NCBI GenBank assembly: GCA_947503285.1
Contig: CANNDD010000001.1
Span: forward strand, 248,001 to 312,000
Length of the DNA: 64,000 nt
Direction of reading: 5' to 3'
From: an uncultured Croceitalea sp.
Lineage (GTDB): Bacteria; Bacteroidota; Bacteroidia; Flavobacteriales; Flavobacteriaceae
Shown here: positions 27,772 through 37,444 of the stretch, one piece after another
Position numbering within the stretch: the first letter of the stretch is position 1
Layout: every line of letters begins with the position of its first letter
Notes under the pieces: generated by a model
Database searches by the model: none
The model's input: the letters and a program-made list of their open reading frames with translations, nothing else
What the model was told of the DNA's origin: nothing
Program-made: the position numbers and the translations under genes

Positions 27772-28227
27772 TCAACGCTTTACAGACGATTCATAATTCT
27801 CGCCTATTTGATCCAAGACCCTCAAGAAGGTCTCAAATTCCATGATATCCAAATCCTTTATCGCCTGTGCCCTTAATTGGTCTGCATGTGGGGAAATCAA
27901 TGTAATCAACGCTTTACCCCTAGAGGTCAACTCCAATTTAAAACGTTTCATATCGCCCTCAAAACGTGTTTTTTTTATCCAACTTTTACGTTCCAGTCCG
28001 CCAATTACCCTTGATGTGGTCGCACGATTCCTAAAATTCGATTTTACGATTTCAGCCTGCGAGGCTGCATCGCCCAACTGCGAAATACGATGAAGAATTA
28101 CCCATTGTTCAATAGTCATTTCAATATCAAGTTCTTCGAACTTGCGCAAATAAGCCTCTTGTATTTTTCGCAAGACCAAATCTAAATGTAAGCCAATACC
28201 TTGTATTTTATCTATTTGATTGAGCAT
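27772..28227 (-). CDS. MarR family transcriptional regulator, likely controlling tyrosine degradation
   Basis: A 151-residue winged-helix protein of the MarR family: an N-terminal dimerisation helix, MTIEQWVILHRISQLGDAASQAEIVK, a recognition segment (NRATTSRVIGGLERKSWIKKT), a wing (RFEGDMKRFKLELTSRGKAL) and C-terminal dimerisation helices. The gene is divergent from hpd, 188 bases apart, and an inverted repeat overlies the hpd -7 box. The arrangement suggests it represses the hpd-hmgA-fahA block, with an aromatic intermediate such as homogentisate as a plausible ligand (inference). The start is the ATG at 28227. Confidence 0.92.
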   Translation of the reverse strand: MLNQIDKIQGIGLHLDLVLRKIQEAYLRKFEELDIEMTIEQWVILHRISQLGDAASQAEIVKSNFRNRATTSRVIGGLERKSWIKKTRFEGDMKRFKLELTSRGKALITLISPHADQLRAQAIKDLDIMEFETFLRVLDQIGENYESSVKR

Positions 28228-28359
28228 AGTTCAAATTAACCCATGAGATATCGTGTCATGCCTAAATGCTTGAAAATAATAATCGACAGGTAGTAAATTC
28301 CATCTCAAACAACCCCTGAAAAATTACGATCAAAAGTCTTTTTGTATTTCAAAATTACG

Positions 28360-28379
28360 TATTTTTGTTGCATCAACAA
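28360..28379 (+). promoter_or_regulatory. hpd -7 box with overlapping inverted repeat (candidate MarR operator)
   Basis: TATTTTTG at 28360-28367 is a perfect TAnnTTTG box. TTGTTG (28365-28370) and CAACAA (28374-28379) form a perfect 6+3+6 inverted repeat that overlaps it. A TTTG at 28341-28344 is only 15 bases upstream, shorter than the usual spacing, so the -33 element is uncertain. Confidence 0.5.
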
Positions 28380-28415
28380 CAATTTTAATTTAATAGCTCC
28401 CTAAAATAGATTTCA

Positions 28416-29549
28416 ATGGATACGACCGCACTACCAAAACTTCATGACAAGGCCCAAGATTTTATGCCGATCAACGGCACTGATTACATTGAGCTTTATG
28501 TTGGTAACTCTAAGCAAGCAGCGCACTTTTATAAGACAGCCTTTGGCTTTCAATCGTATGCCTATGCCGGTCTACAGACCGGTCTAAAAGACCGCGAAAG
28601 TTATGTCGTGATCCAAGATAAAATACGTCTGGTACTCACCTCACCTTTAAAAAGTGGCACTGAAATCGGCAAACATATCGACAGCCACGGTGATGGGGTA
28701 AAAGTGGTGGCCCTATGGGTCGATGATGCCACTTATGCATACGAAACTGCGGTTTCTAAAGGTGCTAAGTCATATATGGAGCCCGTGACGGAAGAAGATG
28801 AAAATGGAAAGGTGGTTCGTGCTGGTATTTACACTTACGGCGAGACCGTTCATATTTTTGTGGAACGCAAAGACTATAAAGGTACTTTTTTACCAGGCTA
28901 TACCAAATGGGAAACCCCGGATTACAATCCCGCACCGACCGGATTGAAATATGTAGACCATATGGTCGGTAACGTAGGTTGGGACCGCATGAACCATTGG
29001 GTAGAATTTTATGAAAAGGTGATGGGCTTTGTGAATATCCTATCTTTTGATGATAAGGATATCTCTACCGAATACACGGCCCTAATGAGCAAGGTGATGA
29101 GCAACGGCAATGGTAGGATTAAATTTCCAATCAACGAACCGGCCGAAGGTGCAAAGAAATCGCAAGTGGAAGAGTACTTGGATTTCTACGAAGGTGAAGG
29201 CGTGCAACATATTGCGGTTGCTACGGATGACATCATAAAAACGGTTCGCGATTTAAGGAGCCGTGGTATAGAATTCTTGACCATTCCCGATACATATTAC
29301 GATGCAGTCACCGACCGGGTAGGCCAAATTGATGAAGATATTGCCCCGTTAAAAGAGCTTGGAATATTGGTTGACCGCGATGATGAAGGTTATTTGTTGC
29401 AGATATTCACACGACCGATAGAGCCCAGACCTACGATGTTCTTTGAAATCATTCAAAGAAAAGGCGCACAATCATTTGGAAAAGGTAACTTTAAGGCACT
29501 ATTCGAGGCTATTGAACTTGAGCAACAATTAAGGGGGACATTACATTAA
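28416..29549 (+). CDS. hpd: 4-hydroxyphenylpyruvate dioxygenase
   Basis: A 377-residue Fe(II) dioxygenase converting 4-hydroxyphenylpyruvate to homogentisate, the second step of tyrosine degradation. It has two vicinal oxygen chelate domains. Iron ligands are visible as His in YVDHMVGNV, His in GVQHIAVAT and Glu in MFFEIIQRKG, the last inside the diagnostic C-terminal motif. Length is normal for the family. It is the first gene of the catabolic block, 78 bases before hmgA; the -7 box and candidate operator lie about 40 bases upstream of the ATG. Confidence 0.97.
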   Translation: MDTTALPKLHDKAQDFMPINGTDYIELYVGNSKQAAHFYKTAFGFQSYAYAGLQTGLKDRESYVVIQDKIRLVLTSPLKSGTEIGKHIDSHGDGVKVVALWVDDATYAYETAVSKGAKSYMEPVTEEDENGKVVRAGIYTYGETVHIFVERKDYKGTFLPGYTKWETPDYNPAPTGLKYVDHMVGNVGWDRMNHWVEFYEKVMGFVNILSFDDKDISTEYTALMSKVMSNGNGRIKFPINEPAEGAKKSQVEEYLDFYEGEGVQHIAVATDDIIKTVRDLRSRGIEFLTIPDTYYDAVTDRVGQIDEDIAPLKELGILVDRDDEGYLLQIFTRPIEPRPTMFFEIIQRKGAQSFGKGNFKALFEAIELEQQLRGTLH

Positions 29550-29627
29550 AAACGTAGTTTAGAAGTTTAATGTTTAACGTTTTTGAACTTGAATTTGATC
29601 CTTGAGTTTGAACTTTAAAACAAAACT

Positions 29628-30785
29628 ATGCCCATATATCACAAACTAGGGAAGTTTCCGCAGAAACGACATACCCAATTTGAAAAACCCGATGGTGGCC
29701 TGTATTACGAACAGTTATTTGGAACCATTGGCTTTGATGGCATGTCTTCTTTATCGTATCACGTACATCGCCCTACACAGGTAAAGGAGATTGGTGAAGC
29801 TTTGGATATGAGTCCGAAAATCGCCGTGGCCAAGAACATTACCTCCCGAAAGTTAATTGGGTTCGATGTTGCACCTAAAGATGATTTTCTAGAGTCACGT
29901 GAACCTATGATGGTGAACAATGATGTTCACATTGGTCTAGCTGCACCAAAAAAATCGATGACCTCTTATTTTTATAAGAATTCCGATGCCGATGAAATGC
30001 TGTTCATTCATCGGGGTGCCGGCACCTTAAAGACCTTTTTAGGTGATATTCCGTTTGAATATGGTGACTATTTGATTATACCTAGGGGAATGATCTATCA
30101 AATCGAATTCGATTCTGATGACAACCGCATTTTATACGCAGAGTCGTTCCACCCCATTTATACCCCAAAACGTTATCGCAACTGGTTCGGGCAGTTATTG
30201 GAACATTCCCCATTTTGCGAGCGTGACTACAAACTACCGCAGAACTTGCAGACCTTTGACGAAAAAGGGGATTTCGTGATGAAAATCAAGAAACAGGGTA
30301 TGTTGCACCATTTGGTTTATGCCGCACATCCCTTCGATGTTATAGGCTGGGATGGTTACAATTACCCCTATGGTTTCTCCATCCATAATTTTGAGCCGAT
30401 AACCGGGCGGGTACATCAACCGCCGCCAGTACACCAGACCTTTGAGACCAATGCTTTTGTTATCTGTTCGTTCTGCCCAAGGTTGTACGATTACCACCCG
30501 AAATCCATTCCAGCACCCTATAACCACAGCAATATCGATTCTGACGAAATGCTATATTACGTAGACGGTGATTTTATGAGTAGGACAGGTATTGGCCCAG
30601 GGCATATCTCTTTGCATCCTGCGGGAATCCCCCACGGACCCCATCCGGGTACTTATGAAGCTAGTATTGGCAAAAGGGAAACCGAAGAACTCGCCGTGAT
30701 GATCGATACCTTCAAGCCCTTACAATTGACCGAAAATGCCCTAAAAATAGATGATGGCAAGTATTATAAATCGTGGTTGGACTAA
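29628..30785 (+). CDS. hmgA: Homogentisate 1,2-dioxygenase
   Basis: A 385-residue cupin-type ring-cleaving enzyme turning homogentisate into maleylacetoacetate. Characteristic stretches are MLFIHRGAGTLKTFLG, the cupin core YGDYLIIPRGMIYQIE, and the C-terminal metal region with SFCPRLYDYHP and SLHPAGIPHGPHPG, which supplies His/Glu ligands. It is shorter than proteobacterial and eukaryotic enzymes (about 430-445 residues), which is usual for Bacteroidota. It lies between hpd and fahA in the same direction. No maleylacetoacetate isomerase gene is seen in the block. Confidence 0.96.
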   Translation: MPIYHKLGKFPQKRHTQFEKPDGGLYYEQLFGTIGFDGMSSLSYHVHRPTQVKEIGEALDMSPKIAVAKNITSRKLIGFDVAPKDDFLESREPMMVNNDVHIGLAAPKKSMTSYFYKNSDADEMLFIHRGAGTLKTFLGDIPFEYGDYLIIPRGMIYQIEFDSDDNRILYAESFHPIYTPKRYRNWFGQLLEHSPFCERDYKLPQNLQTFDEKGDFVMKIKKQGMLHHLVYAAHPFDVIGWDGYNYPYGFSIHNFEPITGRVHQPPPVHQTFETNAFVICSFCPRLYDYHPKSIPAPYNHSNIDSDEMLYYVDGDFMSRTGIGPGHISLHPAGIPHGPHPGTYEASIGKRETEELAVMIDTFKPLQLTENALKIDDGKYYKSWLD

Positions 30786-30879
30786 AAAGGAGTTTGATGC
30801 TAGTATTTAGAAGCGGATTCTTTAACAGGTTCCGTAAAGCTCCTAATTACCAATCACTCATATCTCATATCTAAATAAC

Positions 30880-32100
30880 ATGATCATAGACATACCCAAA
30901 AACTCCGATTTTTCAATTCATAACATTCCCTTTGGGATTTTCTCCACGGAAGACAGAAGTCCGCGTGCCGGCGTAGCCGTTGGAGACTATATCTTGGATC
31001 TGGCAGCTTTGGCGGAATTGGATGTATTTGATTTTAATACTGCCGTATTTGAAAAAGAAACATTGAATGATTTCATTTCGTTAGGAAAGGAAATCACCAA
31101 AAAAGTCCGTCTTGACATTCAACATTGGTTACAAGATGAAAATTCGATTTTGGCAGGAAAACCAGAATTGTTTATCAAACAAGTCGATGCCCAAATGCAT
31201 ATGCCCGTCTATATCGGTGACTATACCGATTTTTACTCTAGCATTGAGCATGCTACCAATGTGGGTAAGATGTTCCGTGATCCTGAAAATGCATTATTGC
31301 CCAACTGGAAGCACATTCCCGTTGGTTATCATGGCCGCGCAAGCTCCATAGTGGTTAGCGGCGAACCTATACATAGACCTAAAGGACAGACGATTCCGGT
31401 TGGTGCGGACAAACCCGTTTTCGGACCGACCCAGCGCCTCGATTTTGAATTGGAGATGGGTTTTATTACCGGAAAGAATACCAATCTCGGGGAATCGGTT
31501 TTAACAAGTGAGGCTGAAGAATACATTTTCGGCCTGGTCTTATTGAATGACTGGTCGGCACGCGATATCCAGAAATGGGAATATGTGCCTTTAGGTCCGT
31601 TTTTAGCCAAAAACTTTGCCTCACATATTTCGCCATGGATCGTAACTTTGGAGGCTTTTGAGACGTTTAAGGTGCCTGGCCCAAAACAAGAACCTGAAGT
31701 ATTGCCCTATTTGCAATATGAAGGTCTAAAAAACTATGATATCAACCTTGAAGTGGCCATAAGCCCAGAAGGAAGTGAAGAACAAACAGTTTGTCATTCC
31801 AATTTCAAGTATATGTATTGGAATATGGCCCAACAGTTGGCACATCACACCGTTAACGGTTGCAATATCAATATCGGTGACCTTTATGGCTCGGGTACCA
31901 TTTCAGGAAAAGATGAAAACTCGTACGGCTCTATGCTGGAACTGGCATGGATGGGCACAAAACCTTTGAAGATGAAAGATGGCAGCGAACGAAAATTCAT
32001 CAATGATGGTGACACCGTAACCATGAGGGGCTTTGCGGAAAAGGATGGAAAACGTGTCGGTTTTGGTGAGGTTTCGGCGAAAATATTACCCGTTAAATAA
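30880..32100 (+). CDS. fahA: Fumarylacetoacetase
   Basis: A 406-residue enzyme that splits fumarylacetoacetate into fumarate and acetoacetate, the last step of tyrosine degradation. The N-terminal domain precedes the FAH fold: DYTDFYSSIEHATNVGKMFR contains the catalytic Asp/His region, VGYHGRASS and FELEMGFI supply calcium ligands, and NDWSARDIQ..EYVPLGPFL and GTISGKDENSYGSMLEL complete the active-site signature. Length is close to the eukaryotic and bacterial average. It lies 94 bases after hmgA. Confidence 0.97.
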   Translation: MIIDIPKNSDFSIHNIPFGIFSTEDRSPRAGVAVGDYILDLAALAELDVFDFNTAVFEKETLNDFISLGKEITKKVRLDIQHWLQDENSILAGKPELFIKQVDAQMHMPVYIGDYTDFYSSIEHATNVGKMFRDPENALLPNWKHIPVGYHGRASSIVVSGEPIHRPKGQTIPVGADKPVFGPTQRLDFELEMGFITGKNTNLGESVLTSEAEEYIFGLVLLNDWSARDIQKWEYVPLGPFLAKNFASHISPWIVTLEAFETFKVPGPKQEPEVLPYLQYEGLKNYDINLEVAISPEGSEEQTVCHSNFKYMYWNMAQQLAHHTVNGCNINIGDLYGSGTISGKDENSYGSMLELAWMGTKPLKMKDGSERKFINDGDTVTMRGFAEKDGKRVGFGEVSAKILPVK

Positions 32101-32188
32101 ATTGTATTTTCAAGATGTCATAGTAGACGCATTCGAAATGACCTCTTCTAATTTTTCTTGTATATCGACGACGCAATAGTATATAAAT

Positions 32189-33088
32189 ATGACTAAAACC
32201 ATCGACCCAAATAAAATAGCACAACGAGATTTACATGGTATTCTTTTAACTGCAGTGGCACCTCGCCCAATTTGCTTTGCAAGTACCATTGACACTCACG
32301 GCAATGTGAATTTGAGTCCGTTCAGCTATTTCAACGTTTTTAGTTCAAACCCGCCCATATTGATATTCTCACCTGCCAGAAGTGGCAGGGACAACACGCT
32401 GAAGCACTCGCATCAAAATGTAAAAGAAGTACCCGAAGTCGTTATCAATATCGTTAATTATCCTATCGTAGAGCAGATGTCACTTTCGAGCACCGCCTAT
32501 GAAAAAGGGGTAAATGAATTCATAAAAGCAGGCCTTACGGAAATTTCAAGTGAAAAAGTAAAACCGCCACGTGTTGCGGAGGCCCCGGTATCTTTTGAGT
32601 GCTCGGTCACTGAAATCATTGAATTGGCAGACACCCCAGGGGCAGGAAATCTTATTTTATGTAAGGTCGAACTTATCCACATCAATGAAGATGTCATGAC
32701 CGATGACCAATTGGATACCCAAAAGTTGGATTTGGTCGGTAGAATGGGCGGTAGCTGGTACACCCATGCTAACGGTGATTCCCTATTTGAAATTCCGAAA
32801 CCGATACGAACCAAGGGTATTGGTGTTGATGCACTACCTGAAAACATTAGGGAAAGCGAAATCTTGACCGGAAATAATTTAGGGCGTTTGGGAAATTTGG
32901 AAGCCTTACCTACAAAAACACAATTAGATGCAATTGCCAATGATGAGGAACTGACCAATTTGGCAAGAAAGATCGGCAGTGATAAAACGGCACATCAAAA
33001 ACACCTCCATTGGCTTGCCCAGCGTATTTTAGAAGAGGGGAATACGACCAAGGCAATGGCCGTTTTAATGCACGCCGAAAACCTTTAA
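32189..33088 (+). CDS. Flavin reductase-like (FMN-binding split barrel) protein
   Basis: A 299-residue protein. Residues about 15-170 match the flavin reductase-like domain: GILLTAVAPRPICFASTID, VNLSPFSYFNVFSSNPPI and the later VSFECSVTEI. The C-terminal ~110 residues are extra, with helical character. Family members are oxygenase-linked flavin reductases or uncharacterised FMN proteins. Here the gene sits between fahA and the aminotransferase, only two bases before the latter, so it is part of the same unit and may act on an aromatic intermediate or supply reduced flavin (inference). Confidence 0.85.
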   Translation: MTKTIDPNKIAQRDLHGILLTAVAPRPICFASTIDTHGNVNLSPFSYFNVFSSNPPILIFSPARSGRDNTLKHSHQNVKEVPEVVINIVNYPIVEQMSLSSTAYEKGVNEFIKAGLTEISSEKVKPPRVAEAPVSFECSVTEIIELADTPGAGNLILCKVELIHINEDVMTDDQLDTQKLDLVGRMGGSWYTHANGDSLFEIPKPIRTKGIGVDALPENIRESEILTGNNLGRLGNLEALPTKTQLDAIANDEELTNLARKIGSDKTAHQKHLHWLAQRILEEGNTTKAMAVLMHAENL

Positions 33089-33090
33089 GA

Positions 33091-34188
33091 ATGAATACCA
33101 TAGAATCCATATTCAAGTCGTATTTAGAGCCGAAAGAAGTTTATAAGGGTGGCAAGAACATTCCTGCATCAAACCAGAAAGTCCATAAACTATCGTCAAA
33201 CGAAAATCCATTAGGTGCCTCGCCAAAAGCTATTGCAGCCCTTAAAAAAGCTGCTATGCAGGTAGCTATCTATCCTGATCAGACGGATATTCGCCTTCGC
33301 GAGGCATTGGTGGCCGATTTCAATGGTGCCCTCGCTGCCGACCAGTTTATATGTGGCAACAGCGGTTCTGAGATCATTGACATGTTGTTACGGGCCTTTT
33401 TGAATGAAGGGGACGAGGTGATTTATTCCAACCCCTGTTTTTTGCCCTACTCCGTTTTTTCAAGATGGTATGGTGCCAAACAAATTGATGTTCCATTGAA
33501 AAGTCCTAATTACGACTTAGACATTGACGGTATCTTAAAGGCCATCACCAAAAAGACCAAAGTGATTTTTTTGACCAGCCCAAATAACCCTACCGGCACC
33601 TATATCGCCAAACCGGTTCTAGATGACTTTTTAAACAGGATCCCTAAAAACATCCTTATCGTATTTGACGAGGTTTATAGACATTTTGCAAATGCCGAAG
33701 ACTATGTCACGGCCCTACCTTATGTCAAACAAGGTCACAATGTTGTTGCCATCAATAGCTTTTCGAAAACCTATGGATTGGCAGGGCAGCGTATTGGATA
33801 TTGTTATACTACGGCCACCATTGCCAATTATATGCGACAGATCCATAAACCTTTTTTACTGCCTTTGACCTCGATTGAAGCGGCAATCGGCGCTTTGAAC
33901 GATCATTTGTTCATTGAGAATACGGTAAAAACGGTACTGACAGGAAAGGCCTACCTTACTGAGGAATTTAAAAAACTAAGCATCGACCATTGGCCGACCC
34001 AAGCCAATTTCTTTATCATTGACCCCCCACTTCCTGAAATGGAATTTACCGATAAACTAATGGCCGAGGGCATAATGGTTCGTCCCGTTTCACAATTTGG
34101 GGCACCCGGTAAAGTGCGGATAACCATTGGAACCCAAGAAGCCAACCAGGCTTTGATTTCAGCCTTGCAAAAAATAAAGTACACTTAG
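33091..34188 (+). CDS. HisC-like PLP aminotransferase, probably aromatic amino acid aminotransferase
   Basis: A 365-residue fold-type I aminotransferase of the histidinol-phosphate aminotransferase family: KLSSNENPLGASPKA at the N-terminus, ICGNSGSEIIDML, SPNNPTGTYI, IVFDEVYRHF and the PLP lysine in NSFSKTYGLAGQRIGY. The start is ATG 33091, two bases after the preceding stop; an upstream frame extension overlaps that gene and is rejected. No histidine genes are nearby. Being last in the tyrosine-degradation unit, it most likely transaminates tyrosine or phenylalanine to the pyruvate substrate of Hpd; HisC homologues are known to accept aromatic amino acids. Confidence 0.88.
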   Translation: MNTIESIFKSYLEPKEVYKGGKNIPASNQKVHKLSSNENPLGASPKAIAALKKAAMQVAIYPDQTDIRLREALVADFNGALAADQFICGNSGSEIIDMLLRAFLNEGDEVIYSNPCFLPYSVFSRWYGAKQIDVPLKSPNYDLDIDGILKAITKKTKVIFLTSPNNPTGTYIAKPVLDDFLNRIPKNILIVFDEVYRHFANAEDYVTALPYVKQGHNVVAINSFSKTYGLAGQRIGYCYTTATIANYMRQIHKPFLLPLTSIEAAIGALNDHLFIENTVKTVLTGKAYLTEEFKKLSIDHWPTQANFFIIDPPLPEMEFTDKLMAEGIMVRPVSQFGAPGKVRITIGTQEANQALISALQKIKYT

Positions 34189-34197
34189 TTCGTTGAA

Positions 34198-34698
34198 TTA
34201 CCCTTTGGTAAAGATAGCCTGTGCGCCCGAATAGTTGTCGGCGTCGATAACCTCTCCGGCAATGACCATGGTATTGCCCTCAATCGCTACTTCAATCGTC
34301 TCTTCTTCCATGTCGGCATTGATGAAGGTCAATTGATTGCCCTCTAATGACCAGGTCGTGGATTCAGTATCACTTTGGGTCGGACATGGCACATCCAGAC
34401 CGTTAGGACCGGCATTTACTTCGATATAGTTGGTTTTATCTTCTGCCGAAGCAGTACCATCGGCGTTAAATACAAAGGTTACTAGATAACACTGCTCTTC
34501 CGCGAGATTATCAATAATTTCAGCGGCCAAATTCAGTTCGGTATCACTTTGACCTGTAAAGTCAACACTGGTCAAGTTCCAAGTACCGACCAAATTCGAT
34601 TCACCATCGACCATTTGAAGACCGTCATCCTCACTATCCGAAGAACAAGATAATGTCAAGGCAAAAACTGCAATTAGCACTATTAATTTAGATTTCAT
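34198..34698 (-). CDS. Lipocalin-like lipoprotein
   Basis: A 166-residue lipoprotein with signal and lipobox ALTLSC (Cys about residue 18) followed by an acidic linker. The rest fits the Bacteroidota lipocalin-like domain: LVGTWNLTSVDF opening, repeated beta strands (YLVTFVFNADGTA, TTWSLEGNQLTFI, EVAIEGNTMVIAG) and a closing strand. Two cysteines, at CYLVT and VPCPT, may form a disulfide. The function of such proteins is unknown; they may bind small hydrophobic molecules. It converges on the aminotransferase with a 9-base gap. Confidence 0.8.
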   Translation of the reverse strand: MKSKLIVLIAVFALTLSCSSDSEDDGLQMVDGESNLVGTWNLTSVDFTGQSDTELNLAAEIIDNLAEEQCYLVTFVFNADGTASAEDKTNYIEVNAGPNGLDVPCPTQSDTESTTWSLEGNQLTFINADMEEETIEVAIEGNTMVIAGEVIDADNYSGAQAIFTKG

Positions 34699-34771
34699 CT
34701 TTTTTAGTTTTTTGGGGTATACCCCATTTTAACGATGAATCGAGCATAATAGTGTAGCGTAAGTTCAATTC

Positions 34772-37444
34772 TTACAATACAAATCGATAAGTAGCCTTCA
34801 ATAGAAAAATGTTCTGTGGGGTTTGACCGAGGATATTATCCCCCAAACTGGTGAACAACCCTTCTGATGGATTACCCGACTGGGACACGTCTTGCGACCA
34901 TACCAAGAACACTTCCGAACCTGGAATATATTCCCATCGCAACACCAAATTAGACCTGAACTGCACAAAGGAAAAATCAGGATCGCCAAAACTAAAATCG
35001 GTAACTCCGTCAAGATTTTCATCTATGGCATAATTATCGTCAGAAAAGGTGACCTGATTGGCTTCATATTGCAAGAAACGATCTTCAAAATTTCGGGCGG
35101 TAGCATTGTCCACATGTTTAAAATTTGAATAGCGACCCCTCGAAATAAAGGGTTGCCCCCAATATTGAACCGTCAAATTCGGATTGATATTAAAATTAAA
35201 ACGTACGGACATGCTTAGGGTACGCTGTTCAATCTCACCATTTAGGTAGCGAATACCAAGATCGGTATCGATGTTATCGATATATTGCAGTTTGTCATTA
35301 TTGATGCTATACTCGGGAAAAACCGAGATACGTAGGGCATCAATGGGCTGATACCGAAACCCGAATTCCACGGAATACCTTCTGATTGAATTATCCAACG
35401 CCCGTCTCCCATTATGAAAAAAATTGAACCGTAATTTTTTTCGTCCATCGGTACCAATACTATTCCAAAAACTGACTTCTGGGGTCCGACGTAGTCGCGG
35501 ACCACCACGTAAGGCAAAATTCGAAAATTGTACGGGAGCATAATTGAAGCCTATGTTAGAGAACCAGTTATTTGCCCAATTTTGCCAGGTATTGGTATTA
35601 AAACGCAACTCATTATGGTTACCGGCAAAATCCCAAGCGCTCCAATGGTTATAATTGATGCCCACTCTTCTAAAGGTACTGTCGGGTTTTAGTGTTTGAT
35701 AGCCGACCCAAGTATAGTGACGAATGTCATCGGCTTGACGTTGAAAACCAATATCATTCAGCTCCAATTCAGGTGAACGCCAGGTGCCACCACTTTCAAA
35801 ACGCCAGTGGCCATTACCGACCTTTCCTATTTGAAGGTTGCCACCCGTACCTGTCAACGATGTTCTCCCCTCGTCCACTTCCACGTGATCAGCATCAATT
35901 CTTTGAAACAAGCGGGTAATGGAGTTTTGGGTACGCGTTATCGCTTCCTCGCTGCCCTGAACATGGCTTAAGATGATATTGCCCCCTAAATACCAATCGC
36001 GATTGTTCCATTGGTGTTTGAAATCCAACCCTCCGGTATAGGCCGATTCATGAAGAAAGTTCAGGTTTTGGGTAAGATCGGCCCTGTTGGTTGCAGTGAA
36101 TATCCCCCCGATAAAAGAATTACGTTCATTAAAATCTTTTTGGGCCCGGCCCACAAAATAATTCGTCAAGGGTTCTACGACTTCCCTTCTGCGATTACCA
36201 TCATTAGCGATGGTCGCATATTTTTTTGCGGTAACACTCTCTAAAACGCCGATAGCCCAACCATTTTTAGTCTTTCCGCTGAATTTGGCCGCTCCTAGAA
36301 TTTGGGTATTGTCAGGAATATCGACAAAATCACCATCATTCGTATCTGGAAAGCCTTGTGGACTACGACCTATACGGCGTGAATAAAAAACATTGTCAAA
36401 ACCAAACGTATTACCTGCCTGAGACTGCGAAACATTGAAATCAAAAATATTCTTGTTCTCAACAAAGAAAGGACGCTGCTCTCGAAAGAAAATTTGAAAG
36501 CCATCCAAGGCGATTGCCGAAGGATCTGCCTCTACCTGTCCAAAATCAGGGTTTACCGTTAGATCGAGGGTGAGATCGTTCGTAATTCCGATCTTGGCAT
36601 CAAGCCCTACGGCGATATCCGTGTCACTGCCATCCCTAAAGGGATTTCCCTCTTCAGCTTCATAGGTTTCACCACTCGCTACCGTATAAGGTTGTATTTC
36701 TAATTGTTTTTGCGGTTCCATATTCCTAAGTCCATGAAGCTCCCCGAATTCGCTTACCCAACCTGGTTGATCAATCGGCTTACGTTGCCAAAGCGAACGT
36801 TCTTCGGCCCGAAAGAAACGCCTGGTGGATTGCAAGCCCCAAACCTGGTTTTCGGCCCCACTGAATTTTAATTGACTCAATGGAATCTTAAGTTCGGCGG
36901 TCCAACCCTCATCGTCGATATTGGTCTTGGTATACCATATTGGGTTCCAACTTCCATCCCAATTGTTCCCGTTATTGGAAACAAACTCGTCCCCTTTTAC
37001 CCCAGCAGCCGTTACCGTAAAAGAAAAAGCAGTACGCTTGTCATGATAACTGTCGATATTGAATTCGACCCAGTCGCCTTCAAAACCATCACGTCTAGAC
37101 ATTCTTCTTATAATTTTATCAGGCTCTGCATCGTAACAACGAACCCCGATGTAAAGGTTCTTACTGTCATAGACAATCTTGAATTTGGTCTGATAACTTG
37201 GTGGTGTATTCTCATCGGGTTGATTTTCGATATAATCACCCGTCCATTCCACAAGACCCCATGCCTCATCGTTCAACAAACCATCTACACTTGGTGGTTC
37301 TTCATTTTCAATGGCCTTTGTGACATAGATTTTCTTAGGTACTATTTCAGTAGTATCTTGTTGCACTTCAGTTGAATTTCCTTCTTGGGAAAGACAAATA
37401 CTGGAAAAGAGTAACGCTGTCAGAAAGTGGGTTGGATTTCTCAC
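34772..37444 (-). CDS. DUF5916 outer-membrane beta-barrel protein with N-terminal CBM9-like domain
   Basis: An 890-residue exported protein. The start codon is GTG at 37444, followed by a signal peptide (FLTALLFSSICLSQ). Residues about 45-245 form a carbohydrate-binding family 9-like domain: PPSVDGLLNDEAWGLVE, LYIGVRCYD, GDWVEFNIDSYHDKRTAF and ELKIPLSQLKF. The rest is a DUF5916 beta-barrel with alternating aromatic strands, ending in LLKATYRFVL, a C-terminal aromatic signature of outer-membrane proteins. The family is widespread in Bacteroidota; its ligand is unknown. It lies 73 bases before the lipocalin-like gene and may be cotranscribed with it. Confidence 0.9.
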   Translation of the reverse strand: MRNPTHFLTALLFSSICLSQEGNSTEVQQDTTEIVPKKIYVTKAIENEEPPSVDGLLNDEAWGLVEWTGDYIENQPDENTPPSYQTKFKIVYDSKNLYIGVRCYDAEPDKIIRRMSRRDGFEGDWVEFNIDSYHDKRTAFSFTVTAAGVKGDEFVSNNGNNWDGSWNPIWYTKTNIDDEGWTAELKIPLSQLKFSGAENQVWGLQSTRRFFRAEERSLWQRKPIDQPGWVSEFGELHGLRNMEPQKQLEIQPYTVASGETYEAEEGNPFRDGSDTDIAVGLDAKIGITNDLTLDLTVNPDFGQVEADPSAIALDGFQIFFREQRPFFVENKNIFDFNVSQSQAGNTFGFDNVFYSRRIGRSPQGFPDTNDGDFVDIPDNTQILGAAKFSGKTKNGWAIGVLESVTAKKYATIANDGNRRREVVEPLTNYFVGRAQKDFNERNSFIGGIFTATNRADLTQNLNFLHESAYTGGLDFKHQWNNRDWYLGGNIILSHVQGSEEAITRTQNSITRLFQRIDADHVEVDEGRTSLTGTGGNLQIGKVGNGHWRFESGGTWRSPELELNDIGFQRQADDIRHYTWVGYQTLKPDSTFRRVGINYNHWSAWDFAGNHNELRFNTNTWQNWANNWFSNIGFNYAPVQFSNFALRGGPRLRRTPEVSFWNSIGTDGRKKLRFNFFHNGRRALDNSIRRYSVEFGFRYQPIDALRISVFPEYSINNDKLQYIDNIDTDLGIRYLNGEIEQRTLSMSVRFNFNINPNLTVQYWGQPFISRGRYSNFKHVDNATARNFEDRFLQYEANQVTFSDDNYAIDENLDGVTDFSFGDPDFSFVQFRSNLVLRWEYIPGSEVFLVWSQDVSQSGNPSEGLFTSLGDNILGQTPQNIFLLKATYRFVL

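Noticed and set aside
28341-28367. Complete -33/-7 promoter for hpd using TTTG at 28341-28344
   Set aside because: The spacer is only 15 bases, shorter than the usual 17-23; only the -7 box is claimed.
33091-34188. Histidine biosynthesis role for the HisC-like gene
   Set aside because: No other his gene is nearby and it is two bases from a gene of the tyrosine degradation block; an aromatic aminotransferase role fits better.
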